A stretch of DNA of 40,627 nucleotides, taken from contig JAFXDG010000131.1 in NCBI GenBank assembly GCA_017521285.1, positions 1-40,627 of the forward strand, written 5' to 3'. Made by a program: the position numbers and the translations under genes. Below the pieces are notes generated by a model. The model was not told the origin of the DNA and did not search any database. It saw only the letters and a list, made by a program, of their open reading frames with translations. Source of the stretch: Bacteroidaceae bacterium. GTDB taxonomy: Bacteria > Bacteroidota > Bacteroidia > Bacteroidales > Bacteroidaceae. Shown here in pieces: positions 9,169 through 17,197 of this stretch. How positions within the stretch are numbered: position 1 is the first letter of the stretch; the number at the start of each line of letters is the position of its first letter.

Positions 9169-12100
9169 ATGGTAAAAGCTTGGAAAGAGCAGGTGACTAT
9201 CCCTACTTACGAGGTTGGAGCACCTGAGAAAAACCCTATATTTCTGGAAAACCGTGTTTATCAAGGTTCAAGCGGTGTGGTTTATCCCTATCCGGTAATA
9301 GAATCTATTAGTGACGAGCGGATAGATAAGGAGTACAATGCCATATATCTGGAGAATGAATATATCAAGGTGATGATTCTTCCCGAATTGGGTGGACGTG
9401 TACAGATGGCTTACGACAAAATCAAGCAACGCCACTTTGTCTATTATAATCATGTGGTGAAACCTGCTCTCGTAGGTTTGGCGGGTCCTTGGATAAGTGG
9501 TGGCATTGAGTTCAACTGGCCTCAGCACCATCGCCCTTCAACCTATATGCCCGTGGATGCTACGATTGAAGAAAATGCCGATGGTTCAGTCACCGTATGG
9601 GTGAACGAGATGGAGCGTATGTTTCATCAGAAAGGGTTGGCTGGCTTCACCTTGCGCCCTGGATGTGCTTATCTGGAAATTCAAGGACGCTTGAGCAACC
9701 GTACTCCCCTACCACAAACATTCCTTTGGTGGGCTAATCCTGCCGTGGAGGTGAACGACCATTATCAGAGCGTCTTCCCACCCGATGTGAATGCGGTGTT
9801 CGACCATGGTAAACGAGCCGTAAGCTCTTTTCCTATCGCTACGGGCACTTACTACAAGATGGATTATTCGGCAGGTGTGGACATTTCCAATTACAAAAAC
9901 ATTAAGGTGCCCACCTCGTACATGGCCGTAAACTCGAAGTATGACTTCGAAGGTGGTTATGAAAACGACACTAAGGGAGGTATGCTACACGTGGCCAGCC
10001 ATCACTTCAGCCCTGGCAAGAAGCAATGGACATGGGGTAATGGCGATTTCGGGCGTGCTTGGGACCGTTGTCTGACCGATGATGACTACGAAGGTGCACC
10101 AGGCATTTTCCGTCCCTACATCGAATTGATGGCAGGTGTCTATACCGAAAACCAACCCGACTTCACTTGGCTCATGCCTTATGAAGAGAAGAGATTCGTG
10201 CAATACTTCATGCCCTATCGCGAATTGGGCATTGTGAAGCAGGCGACAAAGGATTTGATGATGAACATCGAGCACGAAAAGGATTGCAAGGTGAGAGTAA
10301 AAATAGCCGCTACCTCGCCACAAAAGGTACGCATCACATTGTCTCTTCCACCCGTTGAAGTATATTATGATGAAAAACTCTCCCTTAATCCAGAAACCAT
10401 ATTCGACGAACTCATAGACGTAGATGATTGCGACATGAGCGCCATCCATTTGGTTATCAGAGATGCAGAAACGAGCAAGATAAAACTTATCTGGCAAGCC
10501 GAATCCGATGACATCCGTCCCATCCCTGATGCGGCAGAAGCTGCTTTGCGTCCCGAAGAGATAAAGACCGTTGACCAACTCTATCTTACCGGGCTTCATC
10601 TTGAACAATACCGCCATGCTACTTGGTCGGCACTCGATTATTACGAAGAGGCACTCCGTCGCGACCCGATGGATTACCGTTGCAACAATCAAATCGGATT
10701 GTGGTATTTGCGTCGTGGACGTTTTGAGAAAGCTGAACGTTATTTGCGTACTGCCGTCAAGGTATTACAGAAGCGTAATCCCAACCCTTATGATGGCGAA
10801 CCCATCTATAATCTGGCCCTTTGTCTGAAATATCAAGGTCGCCTCCACGAAGCCTACGAACTCTTTTGGAAAGCCACTTGGAATAAAGGATGGGCAGATG
10901 CCGCTTATTTCGAAGCCGCATGTCTCAGTACAGGTTTTGGCGATTATGAAAGCGCACTCGATGAGGTAAACCGTTGCCTTATCAACAATAGTCAGAACCA
11001 CAAAGCGTGCGCATTAAAGGCTACCATCTTACGTAAATCAGACAAGCAGGAGGAAGCCCTTGCATGGATAAAGGAATCTTATGAGATAGATCCTTTCAAT
11101 TACGGTTGCATGTTCGAAGAGCATCTCATCACTGGTAAGGATGAACCTCTGCAACACATCATCACGTTGATGCATGGCAATGTTCACAATTATCACGAAT
11201 TAGCACTCGATTATGCACAAGCCAATTTATACGTAGAGGCTGAGCAAGTGCTCACCATCCCTGCCGTAGCGGAAGAATTGGCTCAAGCCTCTCCCCTAAC
11301 CTTTTATTATATAGGACATTTCCAAATGGGACAAGGCAAAGATGGGAAATCCAGTTTTGAGAAAGCCGAACAAGTTGATTCACGCTATTGCTTCCCCAAC
11401 CGGTTGGAAGATGTGGTGGTATTGACCAATGCCGGCAACACGTTGAAAAAGTCGGCCCGTGCCCCTTATTACCTCGGATGCCTCTACTACGATAAGCGGC
11501 AATATGAATTGGCCAAAAAGAATTGGGAGCTTTCTGCCGAACGCGACCCCAATTTTCCTACTGTATGGCGCAATTTAGCTCTGTATTATTACAATAAAGA
11601 GAAGAATCGCGACAAGGCACTTGAATATATGGAGAGGGCTTTCCAATTCGACACATCGGATAGCCGTATCTTGATGGAGCTTGACCAACTTTATAAGGTA
11701 ACGGGCAAACCTCATGCCGAGCGTTTGGCCTTCCTTGAGCAATATCCCACCCTTATAGCCGAACGTGATGACCTGTTGCTCGAACAGATAACCCTGCTCA
11801 ACCAACTCGGACGTTACGAAGAAGCCATGTCCTTACTCGATGGACACATCTTCCACCCCTGGGAAGGAGGCGAAGGTAAAGTGCCCGCCCAATATCAATA
11901 TGCACGAGTGGAGAAGGCGAAAGAGATGTTGAATACACCTGATTCGGCATCAGAAAAGGCTATTGCTTTGCTTGAAGAATGTCTCATCTATCCCCATCAT
12001 TTGGGCGAAGGCAAATTGCATGGGGCGCAGGAGAACGATTTCTACTATTTCCTTGGATGCGCTTACGAAAAGTTGGGAAATATGGAGTGTGCACGTGAAT

Positions 12101-12501
12101 GTTGGGAGAAAGCCACCTCTGGCCCTACCGAGCCAGTAGCCGCCATGTATTACAACGATGCCAAACCCGAAAAGATCTTCTATCAAGGATTGGCCTTACA
12201 AAAACTTGGTCGCACCGATGAAGCCAACGGACGCTTCTACAAACTGGTGAACTATGGCAAGCAACATATCTTTGAACCACAAGTGATGGATTACTTTGCC
12301 GTTTCTCTCCCCGACTTGCAGATATGGGATGGTGACCTCAACGAGAAGAACCGTATCCATTGCCTCTTCATGCTCGCTCTTGGCTACACTGGTTTGGGAG
12401 AAACAGAAAAGGGCAAACGCTATCTTCATGAAGTTGAGCAACTGGACATCAACCACCAAGGTATCATGGCTTTGAAAAACCTGCTAAATAACGAAAAATG
12501 A
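9169..12501 (+). CDS. DUF5107 domain plus TPR repeat protein
   Basis: The protein has 1110 aa and no signal peptide or membrane segment, so it is probably cytoplasmic. Residues about 30-330 match what I know of DUF5107: a beta-rich fold resembling galactose mutarotases, with conserved-looking LPELGGRVQMAYDK, GGIEFNWPQHHRPS and TWGNGDFGRAWDRC. From about 460 to the end the sequence is a string of TPR-like helices, for example YEEALRRDPMDYRCNNQIG and FEKAERYLRTAV. The stop overlaps the GH2 start (ATGA), so the two genes are coupled. The biochemical role is not established to my knowledge. Aldose handling, oligosaccharide sensing or a new glycosidase activity are all possible, and the placement between a sugar permease and beta-galactosidase-type genes supports sugar binding. 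The DUF identity is from memory of the family. Confidence 0.75.
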   Translation: MVKAWKEQVTIPTYEVGAPEKNPIFLENRVYQGSSGVVYPYPVIESISDERIDKEYNAIYLENEYIKVMILPELGGRVQMAYDKIKQRHFVYYNHVVKPALVGLAGPWISGGIEFNWPQHHRPSTYMPVDATIEENADGSVTVWVNEMERMFHQKGLAGFTLRPGCAYLEIQGRLSNRTPLPQTFLWWANPAVEVNDHYQSVFPPDVNAVFDHGKRAVSSFPIATGTYYKMDYSAGVDISNYKNIKVPTSYMAVNSKYDFEGGYENDTKGGMLHVASHHFSPGKKQWTWGNGDFGRAWDRCLTDDDYEGAPGIFRPYIELMAGVYTENQPDFTWLMPYEEKRFVQYFMPYRELGIVKQATKDLMMNIEHEKDCKVRVKIAATSPQKVRITLSLPPVEVYYDEKLSLNPETIFDELIDVDDCDMSAIHLVIRDAETSKIKLIWQAESDDIRPIPDAAEAALRPEEIKTVDQLYLTGLHLEQYRHATWSALDYYEEALRRDPMDYRCNNQIGLWYLRRGRFEKAERYLRTAVKVLQKRNPNPYDGEPIYNLALCLKYQGRLHEAYELFWKATWNKGWADAAYFEAACLSTGFGDYESALDEVNRCLINNSQNHKACALKATILRKSDKQEEALAWIKESYEIDPFNYGCMFEEHLITGKDEPLQHIITLMHGNVHNYHELALDYAQANLYVEAEQVLTIPAVAEELAQASPLTFYYIGHFQMGQGKDGKSSFEKAEQVDSRYCFPNRLEDVVVLTNAGNTLKKSARAPYYLGCLYYDKRQYELAKKNWELSAERDPNFPTVWRNLALYYYNKEKNRDKALEYMERAFQFDTSDSRILMELDQLYKVTGKPHAERLAFLEQYPTLIAERDDLLLEQITLLNQLGRYEEAMSLLDGHIFHPWEGGEGKVPAQYQYARVEKAKEMLNTPDSASEKAIALLEECLIYPHHLGEGKLHGAQENDFYYFLGCAYEKLGNMECARECWEKATSGPTEPVAAMYYNDAKPEKIFYQGLALQKLGRTDEANGRFYKLVNYGKQHIFEPQVMDYFAVSLPDLQIWDGDLNEKNRIHCLFMLALGYTGLGETEKGKRYLHEVEQLDINHQGIMALKNLLNNEK

Positions 12502-15461
12502 CAAACATGACGCACAGAATATCTACCCTCATTTGTCTGCTCTGCCTTTTCATAGGTGGACAAGCCCAACAAAGCATCGACCTCTCCGGCTTATGGAGTT
12601 TCCAGATTGATCGTGAAGATGTGGGCGAAGAGGAACAATGGTTCAATGGAAAAAAGAGTTTCGACGACACCATCTTGTTGCCCGGCTCTATGCCTGAGCG
12701 GTTGAAGGGTGATGCCCCCACCTTAAAGACACAATGGACAGGGACACTCTACGACAGTTCTTTCTATTTCAATCCTACGATGGAGATATATAGAAGGACG
12801 GGCAACATCAAGTTTCCCTTCTTCCTCACGCCCGACAAGCACTATGTGGGTCGTGCATGGTACCAACGCACCGTCAATTTGCCACGCAATTGGAAGGGAC
12901 AACGCATAGTTCTGTCTTTGGAAAGACCTCACATTCAAACGATTCTATGGGTGAATGGCCAACAAGTGGGTAGTCAGAATTCACTTTCCGTACCTCATGT
13001 TTACGATGTGACAAAATTTGTGAAACGAGGAGCCAATACACTTACTATCTGCGTAGATAATCATCCCGAGACGGTAAAAGTTGGTGATGATTCGCATAGT
13101 TTGAGTGATCAGACACAAGGTAATTGGAATGGTATTGTGGGTAAGATGGCTCTCATTGCCATGCCCAAGACATACATTGACGACCTGCAAGTATTTCCCA
13201 ATGTGTCGGAGAAGAATGCGCTTGTAAAATTGAAGATACAAGCCGACAAAAAGGGCACAATAAATATAGCATTGAATGCTACCAGTTTCAATACCCAACA
13301 GGCCGAACATTTTTTCTCTACCTCAAAAAAAGTTTTTCTCAACGAGGGAGAAAATCAGGTGGAAATTCTTCTTCCAATGGGAGACAATCCTTACCTGTGG
13401 GATGAGTTCTCTCCCACCCTCTATCGTCTGAATGCCGAACTGACCAATCATAAATCATCAATCATAAATCATCAATCAATTGCCACTTTCGGTATGCGTG
13501 ACTTCCGCATCGAAGGCAAATGGTTCTTTGTCAACGGACGTCAGACAATGTTGCGCGGTACGGTGGAGTGTTGTGTCTTCCCCCTGACTGGTTATGCCCC
13601 TATGGAGGTGGAGGAATGGGTACGTGTTTTCCGCATCTGTCGCCAATATGGATTGAACCACATGCGTTTCCACTCCTATTGTCCGCCACGTGCCGCATTC
13701 GAAGCAGCCGACCTCGTCGGATTCTACTTGCAACCCGAAGGACCCAGTTGGCCCAATCACGGAGTGAAACTCGGTGTAGGACAACCCATTGACAAGTATC
13801 TGATGGACGAAACAATTGCTCTCAATCGCGAGTATGGAAATCATGCCTCGTTCTGCATGTTGGCTTCTGGTAATGAGCCGGCCGGGCGTTGGGTTGAATG
13901 GGTAACCGGCTTCGTACACTATTGGCAAAAGGCCGACCCGCGCCACGTCTATACTGGTGCATCGGTTGGTGGCGGATGGGCTTGGCAACCGGCTAATGAA
14001 TTTCACGTGAAAGCTGGTGCACGCGGATTGGAGTGGAGTAAAAAGCGTCCCGAATCGTGGGGTACGTTCAGCCATAAGATTGACACCGTGCGTCAGCCTT
14101 TTGTTTCACACGAAACTGGCCAATGGAACTGTTATCCAAACTTTAACGAAATTGGTAAATACAAAGGGGTAAACAAGGCCAAGAACTTCGAGATTTTCCA
14201 CGATTTTTTGGAGGCAAATGACATGGGACACCAAGGACAAGAGTTCCTGATGGCCAGTGGAAAGTTGCAAGCCCTTTGCTACAAACACGAGTTGGAGCGC
14301 ACTTTGCGCACATCCAACTATGCCGGCTATCAGTTGCTTGCACTCAATGACTATAGCGGACAAGGTAGTGCTGTTGTTGGTATACTTGATGCTCTTTGGG
14401 GAGAAAAAGGGTACATCACTGCTCATGAATGGCGACAATTTTGTGCGCCCACCACTCCTTTGGCAAAAATGGATCGTTTTGTCTATACCGATGGCGACAC
14501 CTTGCAAGCCACTATCGAATTGAGCCACTTTGGAGAGACACCACTCACCAATGCCACCTTTATATATAATATAAGGAATAAGAATGGGCAAGTGCTCCAC
14601 ACCCAGCGACAAACGATGAAAGAGGTACCCATTGGCGGACAGATTCCATTGGGAGTTGTCAGCTACGAGCTACAGGCCACAAACGATGTTGCCCAACAAC
14701 TCACGTTGGAAGTCCGACTCACTGATTGCGACCAATATCGCTTGCGCCGTACCCAAGGTGATGGTACTTTGGAGCGCAATTACCCTATCCACGAAGTCGT
14801 AAATAGTTGGGACTTGTGGGTTTATCCCCAACGCGAATTGACAAGTTATGAAGATGCTGACTTGATGATTACCGACACGCTCAATCAAGCAGCTATCGAC
14901 CTTCTCAATCGTGGAGGGAAGGTACTCCTCACCGCGGCCGGTCGGGTGAAATATGGTGCAGGCATTGTGCAACACTTTGTCCCCACTTTCTGGAATACTT
15001 CATGGTTCAAGATGCGTCCGCCACATACCGTTGGTTCTTGGATTGATAGCGCTCATCCACTCTTCCAACATTTCCCAACCGATAGTTATACCAGTTTGCA
15101 ATGGTGGGAGTTGACCAATCGTGCACAATGCATGATGACCGGACACATACAAGGACAATTCAACAGCATCGTTCAACCCATTGACACATGGTTCCTTAGT
15201 CGCCGTCTTAGCTCTTTGTTTGAAGCTCGTGTAGGTAAAGGTCGTCTCATAATGACCAGTCTTGATGTGCGTAATCACATCAATCGTCCTGTGGCACGCG
15301 AACTGATGAATGCATTGCTCGCTTACATGCAATCGGACGATTTTCGTCCTGCACAGGAGGTGACGATAGAGCAAATAGAAACCATCTACACCCACCCAAC
15401 TCCAGCCGTAGATAGTTTCACAAAAGATTCACCAGATGAATTAAAACCGAAGATTAAATAA
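12498..15461 (+). CDS. secreted GH2 family glycoside hydrolase (beta-galactosidase type)
   Basis: The protein has 987 aa. A signal peptide ends near residue 24 (GGQAQQ). The order of domains is jelly-roll sugar-binding (about 30-215), Ig-like (about 220-335), TIM barrel (about 340-640), and a 350-residue C-terminal part of unclear fold. The acid/base is Glu460 in ASGNEPAGRW and the nucleophile Glu539 in SHETGQW. GH2 covers beta-galactosidases, beta-mannosidases and beta-glucuronidases; the neighbourhood favours a galactoside. The ATG overlaps the DUF5107-TPR stop; a second ATG four codons in is equally possible. A 14-bp tandem repeat sits in the Ig-like region near residues 316-327. Confidence 0.85.
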   Translation: MTNMTHRISTLICLLCLFIGGQAQQSIDLSGLWSFQIDREDVGEEEQWFNGKKSFDDTILLPGSMPERLKGDAPTLKTQWTGTLYDSSFYFNPTMEIYRRTGNIKFPFFLTPDKHYVGRAWYQRTVNLPRNWKGQRIVLSLERPHIQTILWVNGQQVGSQNSLSVPHVYDVTKFVKRGANTLTICVDNHPETVKVGDDSHSLSDQTQGNWNGIVGKMALIAMPKTYIDDLQVFPNVSEKNALVKLKIQADKKGTINIALNATSFNTQQAEHFFSTSKKVFLNEGENQVEILLPMGDNPYLWDEFSPTLYRLNAELTNHKSSIINHQSIATFGMRDFRIEGKWFFVNGRQTMLRGTVECCVFPLTGYAPMEVEEWVRVFRICRQYGLNHMRFHSYCPPRAAFEAADLVGFYLQPEGPSWPNHGVKLGVGQPIDKYLMDETIALNREYGNHASFCMLASGNEPAGRWVEWVTGFVHYWQKADPRHVYTGASVGGGWAWQPANEFHVKAGARGLEWSKKRPESWGTFSHKIDTVRQPFVSHETGQWNCYPNFNEIGKYKGVNKAKNFEIFHDFLEANDMGHQGQEFLMASGKLQALCYKHELERTLRTSNYAGYQLLALNDYSGQGSAVVGILDALWGEKGYITAHEWRQFCAPTTPLAKMDRFVYTDGDTLQATIELSHFGETPLTNATFIYNIRNKNGQVLHTQRQTMKEVPIGGQIPLGVVSYELQATNDVAQQLTLEVRLTDCDQYRLRRTQGDGTLERNYPIHEVVNSWDLWVYPQRELTSYEDADLMITDTLNQAAIDLLNRGGKVLLTAAGRVKYGAGIVQHFVPTFWNTSWFKMRPPHTVGSWIDSAHPLFQHFPTDSYTSLQWWELTNRAQCMMTGHIQGQFNSIVQPIDTWFLSRRLSSLFEARVGKGRLIMTSLDVRNHINRPVARELMNALLAYMQSDDFRPAQEVTIEQIETIYTHPTPAVDSFTKDSPDELKPKIK
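13446..13478 (+). repeat. 14-bp tandem repeat inside GH2 gene
   Basis: Two perfect copies of AATCATAAATCATC (13446-13459 and 13460-13473) are followed by a partial third copy AATCA. The unit is not a multiple of three, so gain or loss of one copy would shift the GH2 reading frame. Confidence 0.8.
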
Positions 15462-15489
15462 AAATAGTACGATTTTCAGATATTTATAT

Positions 15490-15497
15490 TATCTTTG
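15490..15497 (+). promoter_or_regulatory. promoter -7 box for GH43-CBM gene
   Basis: TATCTTTG matches TAnnTTTG, 33 nt before the ATG at 15531. It implies that the GH43 and GH35 genes can be transcribed separately from the upstream MFS-DUF5107-GH2 genes. Confidence 0.6.
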
Positions 15498-15530
15498 CAA
15501 AATTATAAATCGAAAGACTTTCAATAAAGC

Positions 15531-17123
15531 ATGAAAAAACTATTATCCATTGCGCTTCTATTGACCGGCATCGTCCTTTCTTCGTGTGAAGGAGAGGCGC
15601 AAGGCGAATTTTTCTCCATCAAGAACAATCAGTTTTGGAAAACCGCTGACGGACGATCCATCTATAGTCAAGGAGGTGGCATTTTCAAATTTCCCGATCC
15701 ACAAACGGGGAAAGAAAAATATTATTGGTATGGCGTTTATTACCAAGAGGCTGCACTTTATCAGCAAAGTCAGGAGATGACCTACGGACATAATCACTTC
15801 AGTGGTGTGACATGTTACAGTAGTACCGACTTTGTAAATTGGACGTATGAAGCAACGGTGCTTACGGCTAAAGAACTTCAGATGAAAACTCATCCTACTT
15901 GGGCAGGACGCATGGGTGTTGCTTATTTGCCAGAGATAAAGAAATATGCTTTGCTCATCCAACATGGTCAGAATGTGCTTATTTGTTTGTGCGATTCACC
16001 TACGGGAGAGTTCACCCAACATCGTCATATAGATATGACCGACCGCATTGGTACTCCCAACACGGGAGACCAAACGGTTTTTACCGATGAAGAAACAGGT
16101 AAATCTTACCTTATCTATTCTTATGGTCGGGGACGAAACAAAATATATGTTTCTGAAATAGGTGTGAAGGATGGGATGGTCGATTTGCTCGATTGCGTGC
16201 AAATCTTCCAAGGAGAAAGCCGTGAGGGTAACTGCCTTTTCAAATACAAAGGGCGCTATTATATGTGTGCCAGCAATATCTATGGATGGGATTGCTCGTA
16301 TGCTTACTATTTGGTGGCTGATGACATCTATGGCCCTTACACTCCGACGAACGATATGCAGGTGATGCCTGGATGTGAAATGGATTTTGCCCATGTCACT
16401 CAGACGGGATTCTTCTACACCATCAAGGGCACCAAGCAAGACCTCGTTCTCTATTGTGGTGACCGATGGGCGGAGTTTGCCGGTAATGGATTGGGATACA
16501 ACCAATGGTTACCTCTTACGTTTGAAGGCGAAGAGAATACCCCTCGTTTCAATTCTGTCAGCCATTGGGAACTGAATGCCACCACGGGCGAATGGCGCGT
16601 GGGAGCTGAAAATAACTACATCCTCAACCCCAGTTTTGAGGCCGACCGCAATGCTATCCCCAGCAATCGGAAGCCGGTGCAAGAGCAATTGAAGGGATGG
16701 ACAAGCGAAGTCATTACGGGTAATAAGATTGCTAATTTCGACAAACATTCTCCCCAATTGAACTATTTCAATACTCTCGAAGACCGTCGTATCGTTGTGG
16801 GTGAAAAATCGCTATGCTTGCATGATACCATCCCCTTCAGTCGCCGTGTGTGGCAGGTGGTTGAGTCGCGTCCCAATATTCCATTGGAGGATGGTACTTA
16901 TACCCTCACCGCTATGGTGCGCACCGAAGGTACATTGACCACATCCGTCATGTATGCAGGTGAGCAGATTATCAATATCCCTGCCACCAATGGTGAATGG
17001 CAAAGTCTTGATTCTACCGAAGTTGAAGTAAAGGGTGGTCGCATCGAAGTAGGCTTCCGTGCCGAAGGTGAAGCTGGTGCTCGCCTGTTGGTGGATGATG
17101 TAGAAATGAAAAAGAAACAGTAG
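15531..17123 (+). CDS. GH43-like lipoprotein with C-terminal carbohydrate-binding-like domain
   Basis: The protein has 530 aa. A lipoprotein signal with lipobox LSSC (Cys19) anchors it to a membrane. The propeller (about 25-355) opens with DGRSIYSQGGGIFKF and YYWYG, a pattern I associate with GH43 subfamilies 24/34, which include exo-beta-1,3-galactanases. Asp186 (VFTDEETGKSYL) and Glu232 (REGNCLFKYKGRYYM) fit the modulator and acid. The usual N-terminal base Asp is absent, as known for 1,3-galactanases of subfamily 24. Residues about 365-530 (NPSFEADR to LLVDDVEM) look like a beta-sandwich carbohydrate-binding module. The gene has its own promoter and precedes GH35 by 74 nt. The galactanase assignment is an inference from context and motif. 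Confidence 0.75.
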   Translation: MKKLLSIALLLTGIVLSSCEGEAQGEFFSIKNNQFWKTADGRSIYSQGGGIFKFPDPQTGKEKYYWYGVYYQEAALYQQSQEMTYGHNHFSGVTCYSSTDFVNWTYEATVLTAKELQMKTHPTWAGRMGVAYLPEIKKYALLIQHGQNVLICLCDSPTGEFTQHRHIDMTDRIGTPNTGDQTVFTDEETGKSYLIYSYGRGRNKIYVSEIGVKDGMVDLLDCVQIFQGESREGNCLFKYKGRYYMCASNIYGWDCSYAYYLVADDIYGPYTPTNDMQVMPGCEMDFAHVTQTGFFYTIKGTKQDLVLYCGDRWAEFAGNGLGYNQWLPLTFEGEENTPRFNSVSHWELNATTGEWRVGAENNYILNPSFEADRNAIPSNRKPVQEQLKGWTSEVITGNKIANFDKHSPQLNYFNTLEDRRIVVGEKSLCLHDTIPFSRRVWQVVESRPNIPLEDGTYTLTAMVRTEGTLTTSVMYAGEQIINIPATNGEWQSLDSTEVEVKGGRIEVGFRAEGEAGARLLVDDVEMKKKQ

Positions 17124-17133
17124 AAATTATACA

Positions 17134-17185
17134 AATCCGTGTAATCCGCGACGAATTGTTAAGCAAAAGCGAAAAAATCCGCGCC
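17134..17185. repeat. dispersed intergenic repeat, partial copy
   Basis: The segment contains AATCCGTGTAATCCGCG (17134-17150) and AATCCGCGCC (17176-17185) between the GH43 and GH35 genes. The same words form the right arm of a long inverted repeat at 27098-27178. Here the left arm is missing. Confidence 0.6.
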
Positions 17186-17197
17186 TAAAAAGAGAAT

